Shown: piece after piece, positions 32,390 through 41,245 of the stretch | How the letters are laid out: each line of letters opens with the position of its first letter | Position numbering within the stretch: position 1 is the first letter of the stretch | Made by a program: the position numbers and the translations under genes | Notes under the pieces: model-generated | The model's database searches: none | What the model saw: only the letters and a program-made list of their open reading frames with translations | Told to the model about the DNA's origin: nothing | Source: Alkalicoccobacillus gibsonii | GTDB lineage: Bacteria > Bacillota > Bacilli > Bacillales > Bacillaceae_D | Length of the DNA stretch: 64,000 bases | Direction: 5' to 3' | NCBI RefSeq assembly: GCF_016798245.1 | Contig: NZ_JAEUZA010000003.1 | Coordinates: 186,001 to 250,000, forward strand

Positions 32390-33209
32390 AACAGATCAGG
32401 GTATATTTGAAGTGTTTGTTAAAGGTGAAGGCGACCCTTTATGTGTGACTCATCTATACAGTGAGTTTAACGAACGCGGCAACTATTTTGCTGAGCCTTT
32501 TACGGAATTATTTACAGTGTATTTAGTGAACTTACGTAGTGCAGGAAACTCGCGTCAAGCGGATGTGGATAGCGAGCTTAGCATGCAACAAAGTGTTATT
32601 GATTTGGAAGCGATTCGTCGTGCGTTGCAAATCGATACGTGGAGCTTTGCTGGTCATTCAACAGGGGCCATGCTTGGGCTTGTGTATGCCGTAGCGTTCC
32701 CAGATTCATTGGAAAAGATTCTTATTAACGCGGGTGCTGGAAGTTATGAGTATATGAATCATCCTGACTGCATCTACAATCGCTCAAATCCAGTTAATTC
32801 AAGAGTTCTACAACTACTTGATATCATGAAAACGAGTGAATCAGTCGATGATAGAAGGGCTGCAGGTAGAGAATGGACCGAGCTGTCACTTTATCGCCCG
32901 GAACGTTATGATGAGTATTTTTCGAAGCCAAGTAGTGGAAAGGTCGTCGGGAGTCGCCTTAATTATTTTTCGTATCAGGAATTACCTGAGTTTAACTTGC
33001 TCGAGCAGCTTCCTCATGTAACATTGCCTGCCATCATAAGTTGTGGAAAGCACGACAGACAATGTCCGCTTGATTGCTCCATTCAGATTCATGAAAGCTT
33101 GCCGCATTCAGAGCTTGTTATCTTTAATGAAAGCAATCATAATGCCTTCTTAGAAGAGGAACAAGCGTTTAAACGGCTTGTTCATACATTTAACCAACTT
33201 AGAGATTGA
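32367..33209 (+). CDS. Alpha/beta hydrolase
   Basis: A 280-aa alpha/beta hydrolase. Nucleophile elbow GHSTGAM (Ser near residue 99), acid in SCGKHDRQCP and catalytic His in FNESNHNAF near residue 264; the oxyanion region contains VNLRSAGNS. It resembles proline iminopeptidase-like hydrolases. The start at 32367 follows AGGGGAG and lies inside the end of the preceding gene, so translation is coupled. The substrate is probably the compound modified or exported by this operon, which is inference. Confidence 0.85.
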   Translation: MWKQELLETDQGIFEVFVKGEGDPLCVTHLYSEFNERGNYFAEPFTELFTVYLVNLRSAGNSRQADVDSELSMQQSVIDLEAIRRALQIDTWSFAGHSTGAMLGLVYAVAFPDSLEKILINAGAGSYEYMNHPDCIYNRSNPVNSRVLQLLDIMKTSESVDDRRAAGREWTELSLYRPERYDEYFSKPSSGKVVGSRLNYFSYQELPEFNLLEQLPHVTLPAIISCGKHDRQCPLDCSIQIHESLPHSELVIFNESNHNAFLEEEQAFKRLVHTFNQLRD

Positions 33210-33238
33210 CCATCTAAGAATGAATCGGGGAATGTGTA

Positions 33239-34951
33239 TTGGGAATATTCGTTTTCCTTAAAAAGTACAAGGCAATGGTGGGAATCTCCATTGTACTAGT
33301 GTTAATGGAATTAAGTGTCGAGCTGTTTCATCCGTATTTGCTTGCTCGAATGATTGATGATGGAGTTATGCAAGGGGATATGGAGACGGTTGTTTTTTGG
33401 GGCATAATTATGATGGGACTAACACTACTGGCCTTTGGAGCAGGAGTGCTTAATTCCTTTTTTGCGACCCATGCAGGTCAGAGTACTGGCTATGACATCC
33501 GAGAACAGGTGTATAAACGAATTCAATACTCTTCCTTTGACCGTCTCAAACAATTTGCTACCTCTTCATTAATTATGAGGCTGACAAATGATGTGACGCA
33601 AATTCAAAATAGTATTGTGATGACTCTTCGTTACATGTTACGTCCGCCGTTAGTCATCGTCGGTGCATTAACTATGGCTCTTATTATCAACTATCGCTTA
33701 GCTCTCGTTTTAGTTGTTGTAATACCGATTGTAATTCTACTTGTTGGGTGGGTGTTCAAAAAGGGCGCAAATCAATTTAAGTTGGTTCAAACAAAGCTTG
33801 ATGGTGTCAATCATGTGATGAGGGAGAATTTACTAGGATTCAAGCTCGTTAAAGCCTTTGTCAGAAGAACAACAGAAGCGAGCAGGTTTTTAAATGTAAA
33901 TAAGAGCCTAAGAGATAAGCTGATTTCCTCCTTACGGTTAATCGAATTAACCCAGCCGATGTTGTTGTTATTAATGAATGGATCGATTCTTCTCATTCTT
34001 TGGTTTGGAAGTGAGTCCATACCCACAGGAGCGATTTCTGTCGGTGATGTTGTAGCTGTTGTTAATTATGTTTTGCGCATATCAGCCGCGCTTTCTTCCA
34101 TCCCACTCGTGATCATGACTTTTTCAAGAGCAAAGGCTTCCTCTGAACGATTGACAGAGGTGTTAAATTCTCTTGAGGAAGAAAAGACAGATGAAGATCA
34201 AGCGATTTCTAAACAAATGAAAGGGAGCATACAGTTTCAAGATGTGACGTTTTCGTATGAAGAGAAAGAGGTCCCAGACCTTGAGGAGATTAGCTTCCAG
34301 GTTCAATCTGGGCAACGTGTTGCGATTATGGGAGCAACAGGGTCGGGTAAGTCTGCACTCTTTCAACTAATCCCACGTCTATATCGGCCGAAATCAGGCG
34401 AGATTAGGATTGACGAGCAACCACTTGAATCCTTTAACGTTATTCACATGAGAAGGCAAATAAGCTATGTTGCACAGGAGACCTTTCTTTTCTCGGGTAG
34501 TATCAGAGACAACATTTGTTGGGGGAAGCCTGATGCGACCGATGAAGAGATGATTCAAGCTGCGAAGGATGCGCAGATTCATGATGTGATCATGACGTTA
34601 CCGAATCAATATGATGCTGCTGTTAGTCAAAGAGGAAGCAACTTATCTGGAGGACAGAAGCAACGAATTGCTATCGCACGAGCGTTAATTCGAAATCCTC
34701 GTATCTTGCTACTAGACGATAGCACGAGTGCATTAGATACGAAGACGGAGCAACGTTTCTTACACGCCCTCAAACAGTATGAATGTACAACTCTCATGAT
34801 TACGCAAAAGGTATCAACCGCTATGACATCCGACTACATTGTGATCATAGATCAAGGACGAATTGTCGCACAAGGCTCACATCAAGAATCAAAGAAAAAG
34901 TCCAAATTTTACCAGGCGATGCTTGCTTCTCAGCAAAAAGATGCGATCTAA
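33239..34951 (+). CDS. ABC exporter half-transporter with degenerate nucleotide site (YfiB-like)
   Basis: 570 aa: six-helix transmembrane domain (about 1-300) fused to an ATPase domain. Walker A GATGSGKS (365-372) and signature LSGGQ (469-473) are intact. The residue after Walker B is Asp494 rather than the catalytic Glu (LLLDDSTSALD), and the switch His is replaced by Gln523 (MITQKVST). This pair of changes marks the non-canonical half of heterodimeric exporters such as YfiBC, BmrCD and TM287/288. No canonical partner gene is nearby. TTG at 33239 is the start, with GGGG 8 bases upstream. Confidence 0.88.
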   Translation: MGIFVFLKKYKAMVGISIVLVLMELSVELFHPYLLARMIDDGVMQGDMETVVFWGIIMMGLTLLAFGAGVLNSFFATHAGQSTGYDIREQVYKRIQYSSFDRLKQFATSSLIMRLTNDVTQIQNSIVMTLRYMLRPPLVIVGALTMALIINYRLALVLVVVIPIVILLVGWVFKKGANQFKLVQTKLDGVNHVMRENLLGFKLVKAFVRRTTEASRFLNVNKSLRDKLISSLRLIELTQPMLLLLMNGSILLILWFGSESIPTGAISVGDVVAVVNYVLRISAALSSIPLVIMTFSRAKASSERLTEVLNSLEEEKTDEDQAISKQMKGSIQFQDVTFSYEEKEVPDLEEISFQVQSGQRVAIMGATGSGKSALFQLIPRLYRPKSGEIRIDEQPLESFNVIHMRRQISYVAQETFLFSGSIRDNICWGKPDATDEEMIQAAKDAQIHDVIMTLPNQYDAAVSQRGSNLSGGQKQRIAIARALIRNPRILLLDDSTSALDTKTEQRFLHALKQYECTTLMITQKVSTAMTSDYIVIIDQGRIVAQGSHQESKKKSKFYQAMLASQQKDAI

Positions 34952-34952
34952 A

Positions 34953-34985
34953 AAAGCTATCCTGACAACATGTCGGGATAGCTTT
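34953..34985. terminator. Bidirectional terminator
   Basis: A 15-bp stem AAAGCTATCCTGACA / TGTCGGGATAGCTTT (one wobble, short ACA-type loop) lies between the exporter and the converging small membrane gene. Confidence 0.85.
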
Positions 34986-34988
34986 CTT

Positions 34989-35240
34989 CTATTTTTTGCG
35001 CATTGAACGAAAGATAAAGCTAACAATTAAGACAAGGATAATGGCACCAAGTAATGCAGGGATGATAGCAAATCCACCTGCTGAAGGACCCCAATCTCCA
35101 AATAACCAGCCACCAAGGTTGGCTCCAATAAAACCAGCAATAATATTACCAATAATACCAAATGGTACGCCTTTGCCTGTAATGGCTCCAGCTGCCCAAC
35201 CGATTAAACCACCAATAATTAAACTCCATATAAAGCCCAT
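34989..35240 (-). CDS. GlsB/YeaQ/YmgE family stress-response membrane protein
   Basis: 83 aa with three hydrophobic glycine-rich helices: MGFIWSLIIGGLIGWAAGAI, GIIGNIIAGFIGANLGGWLFG and FAIIPALLGAIILVLIVSFI, ending RSMRKK. This is the transglycosylase-associated (GlsB/YeaQ/YmgE) family, often induced by general stress; molecular function is unknown. The ATG at 35240 is chosen because GGAGGAATTCAC precedes it. Monocistronic. Confidence 0.9.
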   Translation of the reverse strand: MGFIWSLIIGGLIGWAAGAITGKGVPFGIIGNIIAGFIGANLGGWLFGDWGPSAGGFAIIPALLGAIILVLIVSFIFRSMRKK

Positions 35241-35333
35241 GTGAATTCCTCCTTCCATCTTTGTAGATTGTGCTTAGTATTTCCGAGAAAGGAGGAATTA
35301 TGTCGTATCCTTAAAAAAAGTAGAATTGGAAAG

Positions 35334-36701
35334 CTATGGTCTGAACGCAATCGCTTCTTTCTCAGCTTCTAAAAGCTCTTTAATAATCTGGTCGGCATCT
35401 TCAATTGAGTGGATAAGAGGATCCGTTAACATAGCTCTTCTAAGTTTAATTGGATCATTTTCGACGACAGCTTGAGCGGTTAATTCGTGCGTATCCAAAA
35501 TGACTTCTTGTAAGCCTCTTATTCCTCTTGGCATTTCACCGACAGGAAGGGGGGTTATCCCATCCATTGAAACGTCACAAAGTAACTCAAGGAACGCATC
35601 ATCATTCATATTGGTAACGGCCCCGTTGTTTTGGGTATTAATGTAGAAGGTTTGACCTGATCCTGAGACCATACTTTCAATGACATCAGTCGCGTGATCT
35701 GGGCCATATGTGTTTAGATATTCCTTTATAGGAGTCTTACCAGAAAGGAAGTCATCAATTTCCTTCCACATCTCATCATGTCTCTCGTATCTTTCTTCCG
35801 TTTCCCAAATAGAAAGAGGAGGAATGATCGATTCTTTGGTGCCAAGTCCTTGCCAATAAGGAACGTATTCTTTCGTATGAGCTGTACATGTAGGAACATA
35901 GCCAAAGATTTCATATAGCTGATAGCTTATTGCGTCATTAAAAAGTGCTTTGGCACCAACGTCGCCTCCAACAGTTTCTGTTTCTCCTGATTTTCGTAAG
36001 GAATCAGCAATGAGTGGAGCTACGTCCTTTCCTTGATAATCAGCCTTTAAAAGCCACGTAAAATGATTAACCCCTGCAATTCTCAAATCAAACTGCTTAT
36101 CAATTGTTTCGCTGTAATCGCTTGCATTTTTAATCATTCCAGCTCTCTCTGCATAGAGAATTTTCTTGTGTGGCATGTGGTGAGAATCGCATAAAGCAAA
36201 GCTCTTTAACTTTGGCCAGTATCTCTTAAGAGCCATACCATGGACAGTAGATGGGTTAATATAATTGATCACCCACGCATCTGGGCATACCTCCTGGATA
36301 TCTTTTGCGCAAGCCATGATTTCTGGAAGCTCTCTCATCGCCCTGAAGATTCCTCCAGGCCCAATAGTATCTCCTGAACACATTCTAATGCCGTATTTCT
36401 CGGATATTTCACAGTCAATTCCTCTGTACTTCACTGTATTATTCGCAAAACTTAAGATGACAAAATCTGCCCCATCCAACACGTCTAAGCGATCTGTTGA
36501 ACCTTCAATTGTCAAAGGGACATTGTTTTCCTCAGCGACCATTTTTGCAAGAGTAACAAGTTTGTTGAGCCTATCTGTGTTTGTATCAATGAGCGAAAGC
36601 GTACCCTTATTCAGATGTGGTGAATGAACCATTTGCCAAATGGCCTGCCTACCAAAAAATAAACTGCCTGCTCCTAAAACAACTACTTTTGGATGCTTCA
36701 T
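35334..36701 (-). CDS. Family 4 glycoside hydrolase (alpha-galactosidase/alpha-galacturonidase-like)
   Basis: 455 aa with the GH4 NAD-binding fold: VVVLGAGSLFFGRQ near the N-terminus, D38 in the next acidic strand, NYINPSTVHGMAL (145-157), metal-site Cys171 in CDSHHMPHK and His213 in GVNHFTW. GH4 enzymes cleave glycosides by NAD+/Mn2+-dependent redox elimination. The CDSH signature does not match the CHSV, CHEV or CDMP sequences I associate with the known alpha-glucosidase, alpha-galactosidase or phosphoglucosidase groups, so specificity is open; LplD-type galacturonidase is possible. Start ATG 36701 lies 7 bases after GGGAGG. Divergent from an AraC regulator. Confidence 0.87.
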   Translation of the reverse strand: MKHPKVVVLGAGSLFFGRQAIWQMVHSPHLNKGTLSLIDTNTDRLNKLVTLAKMVAEENNVPLTIEGSTDRLDVLDGADFVILSFANNTVKYRGIDCEISEKYGIRMCSGDTIGPGGIFRAMRELPEIMACAKDIQEVCPDAWVINYINPSTVHGMALKRYWPKLKSFALCDSHHMPHKKILYAERAGMIKNASDYSETIDKQFDLRIAGVNHFTWLLKADYQGKDVAPLIADSLRKSGETETVGGDVGAKALFNDAISYQLYEIFGYVPTCTAHTKEYVPYWQGLGTKESIIPPLSIWETEERYERHDEMWKEIDDFLSGKTPIKEYLNTYGPDHATDVIESMVSGSGQTFYINTQNNGAVTNMNDDAFLELLCDVSMDGITPLPVGEMPRGIRGLQEVILDTHELTAQAVVENDPIKLRRAMLTDPLIHSIEDADQIIKELLEAEKEAIAFRP

Positions 36702-36844
36702 GTCAATTCCTCCCACGTTCATTCTTTAATCCTTTATACTTTGAATTATAGATAGGAAATGAAAATGAACCATAAGCTAAAGTATGAGATAAATGTCTTA
36801 AAGTAAGATGCTAATCAAGTCATACAAAAAGAGGTGCTTGTCTG

Positions 36845-37669
36845 TTGCAGAACTTAGGCATTTTTAATACCCTTTCTGAATTTGTATTGATCAGGATTAA
36901 TTTAGCCAGCGAGATTACTCACTTTAAAGGCTGGATCGAAAGTAAAAAGCATCTTGATTACGATTTGTGGTATATCGAAAACGGCGAGATGGAGTTACAA
37001 GTAGGGGATAAGACGTTTATTGTGAAGGAAAAAGATATGGTTCTTTTCGGTCCTAGGATTGCTTACACAGCAACAGTGATAAGTAAGAGCTGCTCCTTTC
37101 ACTTTATTCATTTTGATTTTTCACTTGGTGAGCATTCTCGAATTTTAGATCATTATGATTTAACGGGTATTATCTCTCCTAACATAGCAAAAGAAGAGAG
37201 GGAGTTACTTTTGGGGGCTTACTCAGGCTATAAGATGAACGTTCCGTTGTCTGCGATTCGGTTAAAGGGCAGTCTTACCATCTTACTGTCCAAGGTCATA
37301 GAGAGTTACGGAGCTGGCAAGTATAGAGGGGCATTCAACGAATCCTTAGATGACTCAAACCCTATAACAAACCTTCAACCCGTGTTCAGCTACATTCAAG
37401 AACATTATTCAAAGTCCATTCGGATTCAAGATTTGGCTGAACTAGTCGGCATTTCTGAAAAATATTTTATCTCCTACTTTAAACAAGCATTCGGAGTCAC
37501 ACCAGGCAGGTATATTTACCAATTTAAAATGAATGAAGCGAGAAAGTTATTGTTAAGTAAGAAATATAGCATTCAAGAGATCGCAAGCATGTTGGGTTAT
37601 TCGGATCCATTCAGTTTTTCAAAATCCTTTAAGAAGTACTACACAATCTCCCCGTCAGATTTTTGTTAA
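36845..37669 (+). CDS. AraC family transcriptional regulator
   Basis: 274 aa. The N-terminal half is a cupin-like sensor (LDYDLWYIENGEMELQVGD, DMVLFGPRIAY). The C-terminal two HTH motifs of AraC proteins follow (IRIQDLAELVGISEKYFISYFK, then IQEIASMLGYSDPFSFSKSFKKY ending SPSDFC). TTG at 36845, 8 bases after GAGGTG, is the only plausible start. It diverges from the GH4 gene across a 143-base gap, the usual arrangement for a local activator responding to the sugar released by that enzyme. No other sugar gene is adjacent. Confidence 0.88.
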   Translation: MQNLGIFNTLSEFVLIRINLASEITHFKGWIESKKHLDYDLWYIENGEMELQVGDKTFIVKEKDMVLFGPRIAYTATVISKSCSFHFIHFDFSLGEHSRILDHYDLTGIISPNIAKEERELLLGAYSGYKMNVPLSAIRLKGSLTILLSKVIESYGAGKYRGAFNESLDDSNPITNLQPVFSYIQEHYSKSIRIQDLAELVGISEKYFISYFKQAFGVTPGRYIYQFKMNEARKLLLSKKYSIQEIASMLGYSDPFSFSKSFKKYYTISPSDFC

Positions 37670-37766
37670 AAAGCTTTCCAATTATATCTAAAATGGTTTT
37701 TCAGCAGAAACACCTTAACCTGTGTTACATTATAAGTTGATATAAAGCTTAATAGAGGTGTTTAGT

Positions 37767-39884
37767 ATGGAAATGACAGTAGGTAGAAATGAACCATGTC
37801 CGTGTGGCAGTGGTAAAAAATATAAGAAATGCTGCATGAATAAAAAGCAAGTGACAGATATCAACCAAGCGCGTGAAGAGCGTGTTGCACAGCAAAAGCA
37901 TCAGCTGACTAAAAAGCTACAGGCTTTTATGGATAAAAAGGTTACATATAGTGAATTCTTAACCCTTCAATCAGAATTTCATCGTCGTTCAAACCGATTA
38001 ATTCCTGAACGGATTGAAGAAGGGTATGTGAACTTCTGGCTGAACTTCTTTTATGCCCACGAGAATGGATTAACAGGAGTAAAGTGGTTTTTAAAAGAAG
38101 AAGGCCATCGTCTTCAATCAGCTGAAAAGGAATTAGCGGAACAATGGACAACGCTTAAGCCACGTTTGGTACAAGCTGTAGATCAGCTAGAGCAGGAGAT
38201 CGTATTCAAGGACCTTTACACAGAGGAAACCTTCAAAATGACGAAGGATACCGAGAACCTTCCAACCTTCAGACCTTGGTACGGGACAGTTGGTCTTATT
38301 GAATTCTTTGGAGAAACGCCTTTCTTTAATGGTATTCGTATTCTTCAAGGACCGGATCACGTGGAACGCGCTAAGCTCGCTATTGATGCGTTAATGGCTG
38401 AAGAAAAGGTTTCACATGAGGAAGCCATGACTCAGTATTTCCCTGAAGTGTTAGGAGCATTACTTGCGAAGGAACAACGCCCGTTTGCAATGAACCAGAA
38501 AAAAACGATTCAAATGACAATTGAAGCAGATGTAGAACAAACTCAGGCGTTCGCCACTTTACTTAAGGATCGCGACGAATTTGTCGTTTACGATTGGCGC
38601 GATCAGCAAAAGCACTTAACACAGGCAGAAAATTGGGCTACGTATAAAGACAGTGCGGTTGATAGTGAAGTGTTAATGGCTGATGCAGTAGCGGCACTTG
38701 AGTTCTCTGGAACTCACATGACGTATACCACTTACACAGAAGAGAAGGTTGAATGGTTTAAACAACTGCTTGAAGACTATCCACAGTTTGTAAAAAGTTA
38801 TAAGGAGTCAGCGAGCTTGCATCCAGTTGGGGCTATGGCTTCTTCGAATAAGCTATTGCAAATGACAGGCGAGCCACCTGAATATTTTGCTTTGTACGCG
38901 GAACAAGCTAAGTCGTTTGATTTAAGTGCTCCAATTCCTGCACTTGATCAGCACAGTATTTACGAGCTGGTTGATAACAATCAAATGGATGCGGCAGAGA
39001 GCTGGTTTAGACAAAGTGAGTTTAATCTTTATGATAAAGTGATCACAAAGTATCAAACCGTAGATATCACGTTTGATATCAATCATTTCCGTAAAGAGGT
39101 TGGCTTACCTGAGTCTCCGTTTGTTACTCAAAAAGAAAGCCGAGAGAGTAGTGTCAAACCAATCTATTATCACAACAATCAATTCCTTTCTGTTAAACAA
39201 GAGGATATTGAAACGTATGAAGACTTAGGATTTAGTCCAGCTACAGTAGATGCGTTTTACCACGATCCGATTCTGCGCTTCTTCAAAGAGAAAACAGATG
39301 GAAAGGCCGCAGGTACAGTTCGTAAATACCGTACAAGCTTATTTACCATTCGTTATTCGTTAGAAGTACAGAGAACAAAGGATTGGTCTGATTGTACAAA
39401 AGACTTCTGGAGAAAACATTTACTTATTGACCTATTTGAAAATGATGTCATTAGCCAAACGCAGGTGAAAGACCTACTGAGCACAATTAAAGCATTTACC
39501 AAGTGGCTAGATCAGAACACAGGCACAGCTATTCATGCAGACGCTGCTGCGGTTTGTTCGGAGCTTGAGTCTTCTTTAATTGAAGCAGTTCAGGTGTATA
39601 ATCTATCATCCGATTCAGGACGATTCTCGTTACCTCAGTATCAGAAGGTTGATCCCAAAGCAACAGGTGGACTGTTTAAGGTAACAGAAGTGACTGAAGA
39701 TCGAGTACACGTTAAGTCAATGGACACGAAAGATACCGTCACGTTTGCCTTACCGAAGAAAGCACAAAAACTAGTGAACGAAGAACTCATCCTTGAAGCA
39801 GTAGTGGATGAAGATGAGAATCAAGAAACGGTATTAGTAAAACTGTTAAACGTTTATCCGAAAGAAGCGTTTCAGTATCTGTAA
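37767..39884 (+). CDS. Large SEC-C motif protein, unknown function
   Basis: 705 aa. A SEC-C zinc motif occupies the extreme N-terminus (VGRNEPCPCGSGKKYKKCC; C11, C13, C22, C23). The rest is cytosolic and largely helical with no recognised catalytic motif: a coiled-coil-like stretch (30-60), a region around 450-560 containing SPATVDAFYHDPILRFFKEK that looks like an integrase-type SAM-like or helical scaffold, and a small C-terminal beta barrel (GGLFKVTEVTEDRVHVKSM). SEC-C is normally a C-terminal module of SecA that binds SecB or ribosomes. ATG 37767 follows GAGGTG by 6 bases. It is monocistronic. Confidence 0.8.
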   Translation: MEMTVGRNEPCPCGSGKKYKKCCMNKKQVTDINQAREERVAQQKHQLTKKLQAFMDKKVTYSEFLTLQSEFHRRSNRLIPERIEEGYVNFWLNFFYAHENGLTGVKWFLKEEGHRLQSAEKELAEQWTTLKPRLVQAVDQLEQEIVFKDLYTEETFKMTKDTENLPTFRPWYGTVGLIEFFGETPFFNGIRILQGPDHVERAKLAIDALMAEEKVSHEEAMTQYFPEVLGALLAKEQRPFAMNQKKTIQMTIEADVEQTQAFATLLKDRDEFVVYDWRDQQKHLTQAENWATYKDSAVDSEVLMADAVAALEFSGTHMTYTTYTEEKVEWFKQLLEDYPQFVKSYKESASLHPVGAMASSNKLLQMTGEPPEYFALYAEQAKSFDLSAPIPALDQHSIYELVDNNQMDAAESWFRQSEFNLYDKVITKYQTVDITFDINHFRKEVGLPESPFVTQKESRESSVKPIYYHNNQFLSVKQEDIETYEDLGFSPATVDAFYHDPILRFFKEKTDGKAAGTVRKYRTSLFTIRYSLEVQRTKDWSDCTKDFWRKHLLIDLFENDVISQTQVKDLLSTIKAFTKWLDQNTGTAIHADAAAVCSELESSLIEAVQVYNLSSDSGRFSLPQYQKVDPKATGGLFKVTEVTEDRVHVKSMDTKDTVTFALPKKAQKLVNEELILEAVVDEDENQETVLVKLLNVYPKEAFQYL

Positions 39885-39898
39885 AAAAGAAATAGCTC

Positions 39899-39927
39899 TT
39901 GTCAGATTCGACAAATTCTGATATTGT
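39899..39927 (+). promoter_or_regulatory. Sigma-A promoter of the metNPQ operon
   Basis: TTGTCA (39899-39904), 17-base spacer, TATTGT (39922-39927). Transcription would start near 39934, just before the SAM aptamer. Confidence 0.65.
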
Positions 39928-39951
39928 GTTTTTAACACAACACAACCACAT

Positions 39952-40116
39952 ATTCTTATTAAGAGGAGCAGAGGGACTGGCCCGATGATGCTTCAGCAAC
40001 CCCGTGATTACGGAAGGTGCTAATTCCTGCAGGTGAAAGACCTGGATAATAAGAGCTGAATGACTTACAACAATCATTTCAACCCTCTTATTTTTAGTTA
40101 AATAAGAGGGTTTTTA
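39952..40116 (+). promoter_or_regulatory. SAM-I (S-box) riboswitch with terminator
   Basis: The aptamer (39952-40055) shows the canonical S-box core: AAGAGGAGCAGAGGGACTGG, CCCGATGATGCTTCAGCAACC, GGAAGGTGC...AATTCC and GAAAGACCTGGATAATAAGAG closing P1. The terminator stem AACCCTCTTATTT / AAATAAGAGGGTT with T-tail lies at 40081-40116. AATAAGAG (40048-40055) can pair with CTCTTATT (40085-40092) as antiterminator, so SAM binding frees the terminator and turns the methionine importer off. Confidence 0.95.
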
Positions 40117-40216
40117 TTATTTTTAGGAAAACATGAAGGTAAGGGTAAGAGATCGCTTTCAAACCTTAGTATCCTCATCGATATAGACTATTTATAAGGG
40201 AAGGCAGGTACGACCA

Positions 40217-41245
40217 TTGATTGAATTCAAAGGAGTTAGCAAGGTATTTAAAACAAAGGATCGTGAAGTAAAAGCACTTGATGACGTGACCTTTCGTGTG
40301 GAAAAAGGACAAATCGCCGGTGTTATAGGATTCAGTGGAGCAGGGAAGAGTACATTGATTCGTAGTGTGAATCTGCTTGAGCGGCCAACAGACGGAGATG
40401 TCATTGTAAACGGTCAGAGCATCATGTCTTTAAAGGGAAGCCAATTGCAAAAGGCCAAGCGCGATATCGGTATGATCTTCCAGCACTTTAATTTGCTTCA
40501 ATCAAAAACGGTGTTTGAAAATGTAGCAGTACCACTACGACTAGTTCGCACACCTCAAGCTGAAGTGAAAAAGCGTGTAGCTGAACTACTTGAGTTTGTT
40601 GGATTATCAGATAAAGCGGATAGCTATCCAGAACAGCTTTCAGGTGGACAAAAGCAGCGTATTGGAATTGCCCGCGCGCTTGCATCGAACCCAGCCGTTC
40701 TACTATGTGATGAGGCAACCTCTGCTCTTGATCCAGAAACAACAAGTGCGATCCTTCAGCTTCTGAAGCGAGTGAATACGGAATTCAACGTGACGATTTT
40801 AATCATCACTCATGAGATGGGTGTCATTCGTGAAATCTGCGATAAAGTGGCCGTCATGGAGTCAGGAAGAATCATTGAAGAAGGCACGGTACTTGATGTT
40901 TTCTCAAAACCACAGCATCAGACAACGAAAAACTTTGTTCGCTCAGTGGTAAATGATCAAATTCCAGCAAGTGTACGACGTATTCTGGAACAAGGGTCGG
41001 AAAAAACAAGAATCTACAAAATTGAATTTATTGGTGAATCTTCAGGGAAACCCCTTTTGTCTGAGCTTGTTAGAAAATTTGACGTCGATGTTAATGTTCT
41101 CTTTGGAAACATCACAGAAATTCAAGACACACCATTTGGGAGCTTAACAGTCGAAGTCCAAGGTGAACCAAAATCACTAGAAGCAGCATTTCAATTTATT
41201 TTAGATAAAGATTTACTCGTATCGGAGGTGAAACTTGATGCTTGA
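40217..41245 (+). CDS. metN: Methionine ABC transporter ATP-binding protein
   Basis: 342 aa. The ATPase domain has Walker A GFSGAGKST (38-46), Q-loop FQHFNLL, signature LSGGQKQR, Walker B VLLCDEATSALD and switch His (IITHEMG). The C-terminal 85 residues form the NIL/C2 regulatory domain (FIGESSGKPLLSELVRKF) that binds methionine and inhibits transport. It powers import of methionine (and often D-methionine or the sulfoxide). TTG at 40217 is the start. First gene of the S-box-controlled operon; the permease gene overlaps its end by 8 bases. Confidence 0.95.
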   Translation: MIEFKGVSKVFKTKDREVKALDDVTFRVEKGQIAGVIGFSGAGKSTLIRSVNLLERPTDGDVIVNGQSIMSLKGSQLQKAKRDIGMIFQHFNLLQSKTVFENVAVPLRLVRTPQAEVKKRVAELLEFVGLSDKADSYPEQLSGGQKQRIGIARALASNPAVLLCDEATSALDPETTSAILQLLKRVNTEFNVTILIITHEMGVIREICDKVAVMESGRIIEEGTVLDVFSKPQHQTTKNFVRSVVNDQIPASVRRILEQGSEKTRIYKIEFIGESSGKPLLSELVRKFDVDVNVLFGNITEIQDTPFGSLTVEVQGEPKSLEAAFQFILDKDLLVSEVKLDA

